DNA of 64,000 bases from JALYOK01 sp963840785 (GTDB taxonomy: Bacteria; Pseudomonadota; Gammaproteobacteria; Burkholderiales; JALYOK01), in the NCBI GenBank assembly GCA_963840785.1, contig CAWJAF010000004.1, positions 186,001 through 250,000 of the forward strand. The letters are read 5' to 3'. How positions within the stretch are numbered: the stretch's first letter is position 1; each line of letters starts with the position of its first letter. A model generated the notes under the pieces. The model saw only the letters and a program-made list of their open reading frames with translations. It was not told the origin of the DNA and searched no databases. This document shows, piece by piece, positions 9,302 through 17,074 of this stretch. Made by a program: the position numbers and the translations under genes.

Positions 9302-9327
9302 GGGCGGCGCGAGTCGCCCATTTTTTT
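9302..9327 (+). terminator. Rho-independent terminator
   Basis: GGGCG-GCGCGAGT-CGCCC followed by ATTTTTTT. It ends the short sigma-54 transcript and separates it from the downstream dipeptidase gene. Confidence 0.8.
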
Positions 9328-9373
9328 GGTGCTATGATCCGCGGTCAATTCCAAACTCAACGGAATTCGCACC

Positions 9374-10528
9374 TTGCAAAAGTTTTTCATCGCATTTGCT
9401 GTTCTTCTCGTGTTCGCGCTCGGTGTTTTCTTTTTCGCCGTCCCGCGCTATGTCGACGCCAGTCATAACAAAGTTACCGAGGCTACTGCGTCCGCCGCAA
9501 GCACTACTGCGCTCCACCAACGCCTCATTGTCGCCGATCTGCATGCCGACAGTTTGCTGTGGGATCGGGATCTGCTGAAGGAAAACGACTGGGGCCATGT
9601 CGACATTCCGCGTCTGATCAAAGGCAATATCGCCCTACAAGGCTTTGGCGTCGTCACCAAAACGCCGCGCGGTTTAAATATCGAACGCAATAGCGCGAAC
9701 ACGGACAACATTCGCCTACTCAGTTTTGCCCAGCGTTGGCCGCCACGAACGTGGACGAGTTTGCAGCAACGCGCACTTTATCAAGCACAAAAACTCCATG
9801 ATTTTGCAAAGAATTCGAATGGCACCTTCGTAGTGATCAAGTCCAGAGCGGATCTTCAGGCATACCTCGCCAAGCGCCTCACCCAGAGCGGCGTTTCAGC
9901 TGGATGGCTGACGATCGAAGGTGCACACGCGCTGGAGGGCGAATTGGCTAATCTTGATGGGTTATATGAAGCAGGCTTTCGCATGGTCGCGCCGACCCAT
10001 TTGGCCGACAGCGAAATCGGCGCTTCGGCGAGCGGCGAAAGTCAGCGCGGGCTCACTGAGCTGGGCGAAAAATGGGTTACCGAAATGGAACGGCGCAACA
10101 TAATCATCGATCTAGCGCATGCTTCTGTGCAGACCATAGCCGACGTGCTGCGATTATCGAATCGCCCGGTGATCGTCTCTCACACCGGCGTGAAAGGTAC
10201 CTGCGATAACAACCGCAATCTCAGCGATGCGCAAATTAAAACCATCGCTAAAAACGGCGGGTTGATCGGAATCGGCTTCTGGCCGTACGCAACGTGCGGC
10301 ACGGACATCGCCGCAATCGTCAAAGCGATTCGCTATGCCGTGACCGTTGCGGGCAGCGAGCACGTCGCGCTTGGCTCCGATTGGGATGGCTATGTCGCGA
10401 CACCGATTGACGCGTCGGGCATGGGTGCCATTACGGCCGCGCTGGAACAAGCCGGCTTCGACGAAGCATCGATCCGCAACATCATGGGCGAAAACACCGT
10501 TCGCTTTTTGCTCCGCGCGCTGCCTTAG
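9374..10528 (+). CDS. Membrane dipeptidase, peptidase family M19
   Basis: This is a zinc amidohydrolase-fold dipeptidase (renal dipeptidase family), 384 residues. The first metal ligands are in VADLHADSLLW, the bridging Glu in LTIEGAHALEG, and later ligands in VSHTGVKGTCDNNRNLSD and LGSDWDGY. An N-terminal signal anchor (FFIAFAVLLVFALGVFFFAV) places the enzyme in the periplasm or on the inner membrane. The start is TTG 9374; no ATG fits the signal sequence. It probably cleaves dipeptides, perhaps from peptidoglycan turnover. It is transcribed separately from the upstream sigma-54 unit. Confidence 0.9.
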   Translation: MQKFFIAFAVLLVFALGVFFFAVPRYVDASHNKVTEATASAASTTALHQRLIVADLHADSLLWDRDLLKENDWGHVDIPRLIKGNIALQGFGVVTKTPRGLNIERNSANTDNIRLLSFAQRWPPRTWTSLQQRALYQAQKLHDFAKNSNGTFVVIKSRADLQAYLAKRLTQSGVSAGWLTIEGAHALEGELANLDGLYEAGFRMVAPTHLADSEIGASASGESQRGLTELGEKWVTEMERRNIIIDLAHASVQTIADVLRLSNRPVIVSHTGVKGTCDNNRNLSDAQIKTIAKNGGLIGIGFWPYATCGTDIAAIVKAIRYAVTVAGSEHVALGSDWDGYVATPIDASGMGAITAALEQAGFDEASIRNIMGENTVRFLLRALP

Positions 10529-10534
10529 TCTAGT

Positions 10535-10567
10535 GTCATAGCGCGAAGTCCCGCGCTTCGCAATGAC
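10535..10567. repeat. Inverted repeat GTCATAGCG...CGCAATGAC
   Basis: GTCATaGCGcGAAG and CTTCGCaATGAC face each other across TCCCGCG just after the dipeptidase stop codon. It is a short intergenic palindrome of the common GTCAT class and may serve as an mRNA 3' end. Confidence 0.5.
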
Positions 10568-10599
10568 AAGAGGCGGGGGACAGCTAAACAAAAATTCGC

Positions 10600-10641
10600 T
10601 TGACAGTCATTCCTCATTTATAGATAATGAGAATCATTCGC
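10600..10641 (+). promoter_or_regulatory. Sigma-70 promoter overlapped by a Fur box
   Basis: TTGACA (10600-10605) is 17 bases from GATAAT (10623-10628). The -10 element lies inside GATAATGAGAATCATTC (10623-10639), which matches the Fur consensus GATAATGATAATCATTATC closely. Iron-loaded Fur bound there would cover the -10 region and block transcription. The first gene downstream is the 90-residue protein at 10663. Confidence 0.8.
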
Positions 10642-10662
10642 ATTTACTAACCGGGAGCAAAT

Positions 10663-10935
10663 ATGCAAATGATCGACGGCACAGAAATGGAATTTTTCGG
10701 CGACAATCCCGAGCCGTGTTTGGCCGGTACGCTTTGCTTGATGAGCCTCTATCGCGACAATCGCTGCTCCATCATCGCCCATAAGATCATTCATAACCTT
10801 TATGTACTCGGGCACCAATCGGCGTTTTCCGAGCCGTTTCGCTCGGTGTTGCGAGAACTCTATGAAGATTGGTCAAAACTGCTAGCGATGGACGCGAATA
10901 CAACGGTTGGCGCGGGTAAATTCACCGCCCACTAG
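10663..10935 (+). CDS. Small Fur-regulated protein of unknown function
   Basis: This is a 90-residue soluble protein (MQMIDGTEMEFFGDNPEPCL...), with two cysteines in PCLAGTLCLM and one in NRCSII. It has no signal peptide and no domain that I recognise. GGGAG lies 6-10 bases before the ATG at 10663, and the Fur-controlled promoter is directly upstream. Its stop codon is formed by the left end of a MITE at 10933: the uninterrupted site would read TAA in place of TAG, so the protein itself is not changed. Confidence 0.7.
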   Translation: MQMIDGTEMEFFGDNPEPCLAGTLCLMSLYRDNRCSIIAHKIIHNLYVLGHQSAFSEPFRSVLRELYEDWSKLLAMDANTTVGAGKFTAH

Positions 10936-11094
10936 TGTCGTGACACATAAATAGCGAGACACGAAAAATGATGGATTTTTTCGTTTAGCGAGGCGCGAGG
11001 AGGCCGCATAGCGGGCTCTACGCAACGACGAGTAACGAAGCTAGACGGAAAAAGACGCATTTTTATGTTTCGTTATTTGTGTGTCACGACACTA
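10933..11094. mobile_element. MITE of 162 bases with long terminal inverted repeats and TA ends
   Basis: The left end TAGTGTCGTGACACATAAAT is mirrored by ATTTGTGTGTCACGACACTA at the right end. The similarity continues inward for about 58 bases per side (AAAAATG, TTTTTCGT, TAGC blocks), so the element could fold as one long hairpin. There is no reading frame inside. TA at both borders suggests a TA target duplication, as in elements moved by IS630/Tc1-mariner transposases. It landed exactly on the stop codon of the small gene upstream. Confidence 0.8.
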
Positions 11095-11101
11095 ATTGCC
11101 G

Positions 11102-11194
11102 ATGAATTTCGAAAACTTACTGAAAGCGGTTTTACCCGCTGCCCTGGAGATTGCGGCGATTGCACTGATCTTTCTGCCCTGGGCATCGTCATGA
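11102..11194 (+). CDS. Possible 30-residue membrane peptide
   Basis: ATG 11102 opens a frame of 30 codons that begins MNFENLLKAVLPA. After a short amphipathic start it has a continuous hydrophobic stretch rich in Ala, Leu and Ile, ending in PWASS. It lies eight bases after the MITE, between the small Fur-regulated gene and the second Fur box. Before the insertion it would have begun about 10 bases after the stop of the small gene, so it may be the second cistron of that operon. There is no strong Shine-Dalgarno site, so this is tentative. Confidence 0.35.
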   Translation: MNFENLLKAVLPAALEIAAIALIFLPWASS

Positions 11195-11252
11195 CCTCGA
11201 TCGTTCCCGAAATTTTTAATGCAAATCAAAAATTGTAGTTGTTTATTCAAAT

Positions 11253-11274
11253 ACGAATCATTATCATTGTTATT
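11253..11274 (+). promoter_or_regulatory. Second Fur box
   Basis: ACGAATCATTATCATTGTTATT contains the core AATCATTATCATT of the Fur operator. It lies about 30-50 bases before the di-haem peroxidase gene, where a promoter would be expected. Together with the box at 10623 it suggests that the whole locus is induced under iron limitation. Confidence 0.7.
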
Positions 11275-11303
11275 AACACTACTAATAGCACTCTCGAAAA
11301 CCA

Positions 11304-12476
11304 ATGAAACCCTTTTTTGCGGCAATCCCATGTATTGCGCTCCTGCTCGGCGGCTGCGGCGGCGGTTCATCAAACCAAGCGGCGTCGAACACCAAAGTTT
11401 CTCCCAGCGCGGCGCTGGGCGACAAAATTTTTCACGATGTCAGCTTGTCCGCTTCGGGTAATTTAGCCTGCGCGACTTGCCACGATCCTGCTCGCGGTCA
11501 TGCGGGGAACGACGATCGGGCAGTTCCGCTAGGCGGTGCAACCCTCACCCAGCCGGGATTTCGTAACGCCCCCTCCTTGCGCTACTTAAAGCAAAACCCG
11601 GCTTTTTTCTTTGACGCCGACGACGCCCCGACCGGCGGCTTTAATCGTGACGGCCGTGCCCAAAGTCTCGCCGAGCAAGCGCGGCGGCCGTTCTTCGCTG
11701 CGCATGAAATGGCCAATACCGATGCAGCCGATGTGGTGAACAAGTTACGCGCCGCGCCCTATGCTGAGGAATTTCGTGCGGTTTTCGGCGCGGCTATTTT
11801 CGACGATCCCGATCGCGCATTCGAAAGTGCGCTCGTTGCGATTGCAAAATACGAAGACGAAGATCCTGAATTTAATCCCTTGACCAGCAAATACGATTTT
11901 TTCCTGAAAGGACAGGCATCGTTCACCGAACCCGAGTTGCGTGGACTAGTCCTATATTTCGCCGAGGAAAAAGGCAATTGCGCTGCGTGCCACCCGGGCA
12001 GACGCAACGAGGATGGATCGGCCCCATTATTCACCGATTTTACTTACGACAACCTTGGTGTTCCGCGAAATAACGATATCCCCGCGAACAGTGTTACCAC
12101 TTACTTTGACTTAGGCTTGTGCGGGCCGGATCGTACCGATTTGTCGAGCCGAAAGGATCTTTGCGGCGCGTTTAAAGTCCCGACCTTACGCAATGTCAGC
12201 GTGACCGCGCCTTATTTTCACAACGGTAAATTCGCGACGCTCAAAGAAGTTGTCGCGTTTTACGTTAGGCGCGACACCAATCCAGAAGAATGGTATCCGG
12301 TGGGCGCAGCGGGTATCGACAAATTCAACGATTTACCGCCCGAGTTTCGCGCCAACGTCAACCGCAGCGAAAAACCCTATGACCGCTCGCCGGGACAAGC
12401 ACCGGCACTGAATGCGCAAGAAATCGACGACTTAGTCGCGTTCTTACAAACGCTGACTGACGGTTACCAACCTTAA
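11304..12476 (+). CDS. Di-haem cytochrome c peroxidase / MauG-family lipoprotein
   Basis: The protein has 390 residues with two c-type haem sites, CATCH at residues 56-60 and CAACH at 226-230, in the arrangement of the bacterial peroxidase/MauG family. A lipobox LLGGC puts the lipidated Cys at residue 18, so the mature protein is membrane-anchored in the periplasm. FKVPTLRNVSVTAPYFHNG is the conserved region of the second domain. Family members reduce H2O2 or, like MauG, oxidise tryptophans of a partner protein; sequence does not tell which. It has a Fur box upstream and a porin gene 32 bases downstream. Confidence 0.9.
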   Translation: MKPFFAAIPCIALLLGGCGGGSSNQAASNTKVSPSAALGDKIFHDVSLSASGNLACATCHDPARGHAGNDDRAVPLGGATLTQPGFRNAPSLRYLKQNPAFFFDADDAPTGGFNRDGRAQSLAEQARRPFFAAHEMANTDAADVVNKLRAAPYAEEFRAVFGAAIFDDPDRAFESALVAIAKYEDEDPEFNPLTSKYDFFLKGQASFTEPELRGLVLYFAEEKGNCAACHPGRRNEDGSAPLFTDFTYDNLGVPRNNDIPANSVTTYFDLGLCGPDRTDLSSRKDLCGAFKVPTLRNVSVTAPYFHNGKFATLKEVVAFYVRRDTNPEEWYPVGAAGIDKFNDLPPEFRANVNRSEKPYDRSPGQAPALNAQEIDDLVAFLQTLTDGYQP

Positions 12477-12508
12477 AACGCTTATTTATTTTTGAACAGG
12501 AGAAAACA

Positions 12509-13786
12509 GTGAAAAAGACCTACCTCGCGGCGGCAATTGCCCTCGCGTTCGCCAGCCATGCCACGATCGCCGCCGACGCATCCATCGAGCAAAAACTGGA
12601 GATTTTGCAGAAGGAACTCGATGAACTGCGCTCGGAGATGGCAAAAATGAAATCCCAGCAGGCGGTCCCTCAAGCCGCGCAAAGTTCGGCGCCAGCTTCT
12701 GCCGCACCGGGCACGTTGATGGGACTTGCTTCCGGTAGCAACACTTTCGGGGGCTATGGGGAATTACATTACAACAACTATAAAGACGGCGATAAAAAAG
12801 ACGAAATCGATTTCCATCGATTCGTTCTATTTTATGGCCACAAGTTTAACGATAACCTGCGTTTCTATTCGGAGCTGGAAGTCGAACATGCCTTGGTCGA
12901 GGGCGGCGAAGAGTCCGGCGCAGTGGAATTGGAGCAAGCGTTTATTGACTATCGCGTCAACAACGCCTTCAACGTCAAAGCCGGTGCGTTCCTGGTTCCC
13001 GTTGGCATTATTAACGAAACACACGAGCCGCCGACATTCTTCGGTGTCGAGCGTAACGAAGTCGAAACCCGCATCATTCCCACCACCTGGCGCGAAGCCG
13101 GCGTCGGCGTGCATGGCGAGATCGTGCAAGGTTTGCGCTACGACGCCGGCATCATGTCGGGCATGGATGCAGGTAAGTTCGAGCGGCCGGATCGCTCGAT
13201 CCGTTCCATGCGAACCGAACTCTCCGAAGCCGCTGCGCACGATTTCGCGTTTTTCGGTGCGGTGAATTATCGTGGCATTCCAGGCTTAGCTGTTGGCGCC
13301 AGTGTCGTGACCGGCAACACCGGGCAAAATGGCGTGACCGATCCTGCTTTGAAAAACGTTAACGGACGATTGTTGTTGTGGGATGTTCACGCGCAGTATC
13401 GTCTTGGCGGTTTGGAAATGCGGGCGTTGTATGCGCGCGGCACGTTGGGCGATGCCGACAAAATCACCGCCGCTGCGATCGCCCGCAGCGGCAGCAGCTC
13501 GGTGGTTGCGCCAAGTAGCTTCTGGGGCTATTACGCGGAGGCCGGCTACCATTTCCGGCTCGGCGACGAAATGGAGCTTTCACCATTTGCGCGGTTCGAA
13601 CGTTACAATACTCAAGCAAGCGTACCGAGCGGATTCAGCGCAGATCGTAAAAATAATGAACGAGTCACGACATTCGGTTTGAATTTCAAGCTGCATCCGC
13701 AAGTCGTGTTTAAGGCGGATTATCAGGACTTTAAGGAAGACCCGAAGAAGGATCGATTCAATCTTGGTATGGGTTATATGTTTTAG
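12509..13786 (+). CDS. Outer-membrane porin with N-terminal coiled coil
   Basis: The product has 425 residues. After a signal peptide (MKKTYLAAAIALAFASHATIAA) comes a short heptad segment (IEQKLEILQKELDELRSEM), then a Pro/Ala linker and a beta-barrel. The barrel shows FGGYGELHYNNY, FYSELEVEHA and the terminal strand RFNLGMGYMF ending in Phe, the usual outer-membrane assembly signal. It resembles phosphate-selective porin O/P-like proteins. Being 32 bases behind a Fur-regulated peroxidase, it may carry iron compounds, but this is inference. The ribosome-binding site is AGGAG at about 12498. Confidence 0.85.
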   Translation: MKKTYLAAAIALAFASHATIAADASIEQKLEILQKELDELRSEMAKMKSQQAVPQAAQSSAPASAAPGTLMGLASGSNTFGGYGELHYNNYKDGDKKDEIDFHRFVLFYGHKFNDNLRFYSELEVEHALVEGGEESGAVELEQAFIDYRVNNAFNVKAGAFLVPVGIINETHEPPTFFGVERNEVETRIIPTTWREAGVGVHGEIVQGLRYDAGIMSGMDAGKFERPDRSIRSMRTELSEAAAHDFAFFGAVNYRGIPGLAVGASVVTGNTGQNGVTDPALKNVNGRLLLWDVHAQYRLGGLEMRALYARGTLGDADKITAAAIARSGSSSVVAPSSFWGYYAEAGYHFRLGDEMELSPFARFERYNTQASVPSGFSADRKNNERVTTFGLNFKLHPQVVFKADYQDFKEDPKKDRFNLGMGYMF

Positions 13787-13845
13787 TTGTAATAGACGAG
13801 TTGGCTGCGGGTTGAGTAATCTTTCCCCACCGAACTATCAGATTG

Positions 13846-13916
13846 TCATTCCCGCGCAAGCGGGAATCCATTTGGCCTTTCAAAGTCAACGTGGATTCCC
13901 GCTTGCGCGGGAATGA
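13846..13916. repeat. Perfect 25-base inverted repeat built from two REP-like hairpins
   Basis: The arm at 13846-13870 (TCATTCCCGCGCAAGCGGGA followed by ATCCA) is the exact reverse complement of the arm at 13892-13916, with a 21-base spacer. Each arm also holds its own CCCGC/GCGGG hairpin. It follows the porin stop by 60 bases and could act as a strong bidirectional mRNA end or a BIME-type element. Confidence 0.75.
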
Positions 13917-13967
13917 GGGGCTGGCCTTGGGCCACATCTTGTTTTTTAACGGTCGTCTTACTAGGTC

Positions 13968-14499
13968 ATGGTAGAAAATCAAAAGACGAAATACCTTGCG
14001 ACGATGCTGTTTTTATTAGTTTGCGCGATTCCCGCAGATGCCGCCGACGAACAAACCTATCTCGCGCCTGATGCGTTTCTCACCGACGCGTTCGGCACGA
14101 CACCGCCACCATCAATCCTGTGGATAACGGCAGAAATCCAACCGGAGATAGAAAAAATTCTCGGCCACCCGCCCCCACGCCTGCGCCTACGCTATTGGAA
14201 GGACGGCGCGAAAACCGCGTGGATCTCTGGAAGAAATCGGTAAAGAAGAATTCATCACCGCAGGATTCATTATCGCAAACGATCGTATCGAAAAAGCGCG
14301 CGTGTTGGTCTATCGCGAAAGCCGCGGCATGGAGGTTCGTTACCCGGCGTTCCTGAAACAGTTCGACGGCGCACAGCTTGCAGAAAAACAACGCCTATCA
14401 AAACGCATCGACGGCATCGCCGGCGCGACCTTATCGGTTTGGGCAATGGAGCGCATGGCGCGCGCGGCGTTGTATTTCCATCGACACGTGCAAAAGTGA
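13968..14499 (+). CDS. Exported FMN-binding domain protein, one frameshift
   Basis: A signal peptide (LATMLFLLVCAIPADAADE) is followed by YLAPDAFLTDAFG and an FMN_bind domain. After a shift near 14222 this reads TAWILEEIGKEEFITAGFII, VYRESRGMEVRYPAF and IDGIAGATLSVWAM. The last stretch holds the Thr that can carry covalently bound FMN in this family. The stop TGA 14497-14499 overlaps the GTG of the next gene. Such proteins move electrons outside the cytoplasm, often with membrane partners. Its place behind Fur-controlled genes suggests a ferric-reduction role (inference). Confidence 0.82.
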
Positions 14500-15249
14500 C
14501 CTCCCAATTGTCGCGAGTGGCGCGACACAAGCGCCATACCATCGGCGTTTTCCTGCATCGTATGCATCGTTGGATAGGCGTCGCGGTGAGCTTATTCGTG
14601 GTCTTTTTAGTCATAACCGGCTGGGCCTTAAACCATACCGCAGAGCTAGGACTGGCGCGGATCCCCGTGCATATGCCTTGGATCACCGCATGGTACGGAC
14701 TTCGTGGCACGGTACCTTCTACGGGCTATATGGTCGCGCGGCCACTGGCTGATCAGCGATGAAAACGGCGCATTGCTCGATGGCAAAAAGACATCGTTTA
14801 AATTAGGCCACGTGATTGGGATGAGCGCCACCGGCGAGCTGATCGCCATCGCCAGCCCAACTGAATTGGTTCTCGTCGACGCGACCGGTCGCCTGGTCGA
14901 TCGAATACCGTCGACCCAGTTACCGGTCAACCCGATCGAAAAAATCGGCGCATCGGACCAGCAAATTGTCCTACACGGTAATGGCGCTTTCGCGAGTGCG
15001 GATGGCGTTAGCTGGCAGGCTTTCGAGGGCGATGTAGTATGGTCAGCCAGCCAGGCGTTACCGCCGAATCAGCGAGCCAACGTCCAGCAACTCGCGCCGT
15101 CGCTGCCGCTCGAAAGAATCATGCAGGACCTGCACAGCGGCCGAATCTTCGGCCACTATGGGCCGTATTTGATGGATGCTGTGGGCTTACTTTTCCTGCT
15201 GTTAGCCGGAAGCGGGCTGTGGATGTTCTTGCGCCATCGCCGCCGCTGA
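14496..15249 (+). CDS. PepSY-associated membrane protein, one frameshift
   Basis: The GTG at 14496 overlaps the stop of the FMN-binding gene. The N-terminus HRMHRWIGVAVSLFVVFLVI and GWALNHT is typical of PepSY-type membrane proteins with haem-binding histidines. After a shift near 14745 a periplasmic beta-rich part follows, then LHSGRIFGHYGPYLMDAVG and a second helix (LLFLLLAGSGLWMFLRHRRR). About 250 residues with two helices. Relatives pass electrons across the membrane to periplasmic flavoproteins and iron. Tight overlap with the FMN-binding gene implies they work together. Confidence 0.75.
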
Positions 15250-15319
15250 AATGGTATGATTCTCGCGGGCTGGAGACCCGATAGCCATCGTATTAAACGA
15301 AATTCAGGGAGAGCTTGCC

Positions 15320-16027
15320 ATGATCAAGATGAAAATGTTTTTCCTTAGCGTGCTTATCAGCGCGTTGGCCAATCAATTCGCGTTGGCACTACCAACGCCC
15401 GTGGGCGCTGTCGAAGCAGGTACGGGAGATGGCCTGAACGCGCGCTGGGTCAATACGGATTTTAGTCCCCATTCCGTTACAGAAGCGGTTGCCGCTCTGG
15501 CGCTCGCGCCGGGCGATGCCGGTTACGTTTCCGAAGTAACCGGTATCGCAGCGCGGATTGACTTCGAAGACGGCGACTATGGCGGCGAGTTATTTAACGG
15601 TGGTGAATCGCCGTTACCACTTGGCGCCGATGACAGCTTTGCCGTTTCGTATAGCGGTTTCATCAATATCCAACAAGCAGGCTCCTATAGCTTTCGCAGC
15701 TTTACGGACGACGGTTTTCGTCTCACCATTGGCGGCGAACTTGTCAGCATTTTCGACACCGACCGCGGGCCCGGCGCCAGCGTTGACAGCGTCAACCTCG
15801 GAGCGGGTTTGTACAGTTTCGAATTTATCGGCTGGGAACAAGGTTCATTATTCGTAAACGAATTGGCTTGGCTCAAGCCTGGCGAAACAGATTTCACCCA
15901 GCCCGGTGGCGCAAACGATCTTGTGTTTTTCTCCACCCATGGGGATTTTCCGGTTCCCGAACCGATGACGCTGGCGCTCCTGGGAATCGGGTTAGTCCTG
16001 ATAGGATCGTACCGTCGAAAAATTTAA
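15320..16027 (+). CDS. PEP-CTERM protein with PA14-like domain
   Basis: The product has 235 residues with a signal peptide (MFFLSVLISALANQFALA) and a PA14-like carbohydrate-binding fold (GSYSFRSFTDDGFRLTIGGE). It ends with the PEP-CTERM signal: VPEP, a hydrophobic helix, then YRRKI. Proteins with this tail are cut by an exosortase and delivered to the surface or to the exopolysaccharide matrix. No exosortase gene is in the window. Ribosome-binding site AGGGAGAG precedes ATG 15320. A clear promoter was not found. Confidence 0.88.
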   Translation: MIKMKMFFLSVLISALANQFALALPTPVGAVEAGTGDGLNARWVNTDFSPHSVTEAVAALALAPGDAGYVSEVTGIAARIDFEDGDYGGELFNGGESPLPLGADDSFAVSYSGFINIQQAGSYSFRSFTDDGFRLTIGGELVSIFDTDRGPGASVDSVNLGAGLYSFEFIGWEQGSLFVNELAWLKPGETDFTQPGGANDLVFFSTHGDFPVPEPMTLALLGIGLVLIGSYRRKI

Positions 16028-16146
16028 TTGCCGAGCACCAAGCGCACCGCGAAAGTTCTGGCTGTCCAGGGCGTTTTTCTGCGTTATTGATCGCGCGTTC
16101 GCTTTGAATCAACCCCGCGGCGCGCTAAGTTAGCGATATCATACTT

Positions 16147-16910
16147 ATGTCCGAACTCGAACCCCCTAAGGGACTTGATCTAAGCCAACGTCGGCGCGGC
16201 ATTTATTTGCTGCCGAATTTATTCACGACGGCCGCATTATTTGCCGGCTTCTTTGCCATCGTGCAGGCGATGAACGGCAAATATACACTTGCCGCTATCT
16301 CCATATTTATCGCAATGGTATTGGATGGGCTCGATGGCCGCGTCGCGCGCATGACTCACACGCAAAGCGCATTCGGCGCCGAATACGATAGTCTTGTCGG
16401 ACATGGTGTCGTTCGGCGCTGCGCCCGCATTAGTTATTTACGAATGGGCATTGCGCGATTTGGGGCGCTGGGGATGGATCGCGTCGTTTCTTTATTGCGC
16501 ATGCGCAGCGTTGCGTTTAGCGCGTTTCAATACGCAACTTGACGTCGCGGACAAACGATATTTCACAGGGCTGCCGAGCCCATCGGCTGCGGCGCTGCTA
16601 GCCGGATTCGTTTGGATCATGGACGACTACGAAATCATCGGACGCAACATCGATTGGATCGTCTGGTGCGTCACCGTGTTCGCTGCGCTCAGCATGGTGA
16701 GCAACGTAAAGTTTTACAGCTTCAAAGATTTGAATCTTCGGCGCAGCGTGCCGTTTTGGGCGATGCTGGTGATCGTGATGTTTTTCGTCGTCATAACGAT
16801 TGATCAAGCGCGAGTTCTTATTCGGCGTATTTTTGGCGTATTCGTTATCAGGGTACGTAATGTGGGCATTACAGCGATTTCGCCGCAAGCCTTCAGCGCC
16901 CGAGATCTGA
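16147..16910 (+). CDS. pssA: CDP-diacylglycerol-serine O-phosphatidyltransferase, two frameshifts
   Basis: PssA makes phosphatidylserine from CDP-diacylglycerol and serine. The CDP-alcohol phosphotransferase motif is complete once the shift near 16398 is bridged: DGLDGRVARMTHTQS, then GAEYDSLSDMVSFG. Several membrane helices follow. A second shift near 16812 leads to EFLFGVFLAYSLSGYVMWAL and the stop TGA 16908-16910. In betaproteobacteria pssA commonly stands between ilv/psd genes and leuA, and leuA follows here. Confidence 0.88.
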
Positions 16911-16996
16911 CGAAAAACCGACCGAGACGTGAAATAGAAATTTCGCGATCCATGCGGCAAGTTGCAACAAATCCGCAACTCGTTTATATTTCTCCC

Positions 16997-17074
16997 ATGA
17001 TTTCGCAACACCTCAATCGCATTATCCTTCTTTCGGCAGCCCTGCTGGGCCTGCTACTGCGCGTCGCGCGCTAA
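16997..17074 (+). CDS. Putative leucine leader peptide upstream of leuA
   Basis: ATG 16997 opens a 25-codon frame that starts MISQHLNRIILL and ends GLLLRVAR. It has 8 Leu and 2 Ile, with LL, LL and LLL runs near the end, ending 98 bases before leuA. Runs of regulated codons just before a biosynthetic gene are the mark of ribosome-mediated attenuation, known for leu operons. I do not see a clear terminator stem with U-tract between 17075 and 17172, so the mechanism could differ or the terminator may be weak. Confidence 0.5.
   Translation: MISQHLNRIILLSAALLGLLLRVAR

Larger units (their letters stand above)
9022..9327 (+). ncRNA. Candidate structured RNA, about 306 nt, from the sigma-54 promoter
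   Basis: Between the sigma-54 promoter and the terminator lie two unusually strong hairpins. GTGCGCG-TTCG-CGCGCAC (9088-9105) has a perfect 7-base-pair stem with a TTCG loop. CAAACACCA-ATTC-TGGTGTTTG (9129-9150) has a perfect 9-base-pair stem followed by TTTTC, like an internal terminator. The 5' end has A-rich runs (ATAAGAATAAG). Such density of structure suggests a regulatory RNA or an attenuated leader; the short reading frame at 9065-9271 may be translated as well or may be chance. Confidence 0.5.

Noticed and set aside
9088..9468. A 126-codon frame overlapping the sigma-54 transcript and the dipeptidase start
   Set aside because: It crosses the terminator at 9302-9327 and the start of the dipeptidase in another frame, and shows no domain.
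15264..15290. A GG-N10-GC spacing before the PEP-CTERM gene, resembling a sigma-54 promoter
   Set aside because: Only the GG and GC match; the rest of the -24 and -12 elements does not, and this spacing is common by chance in GC-rich DNA.
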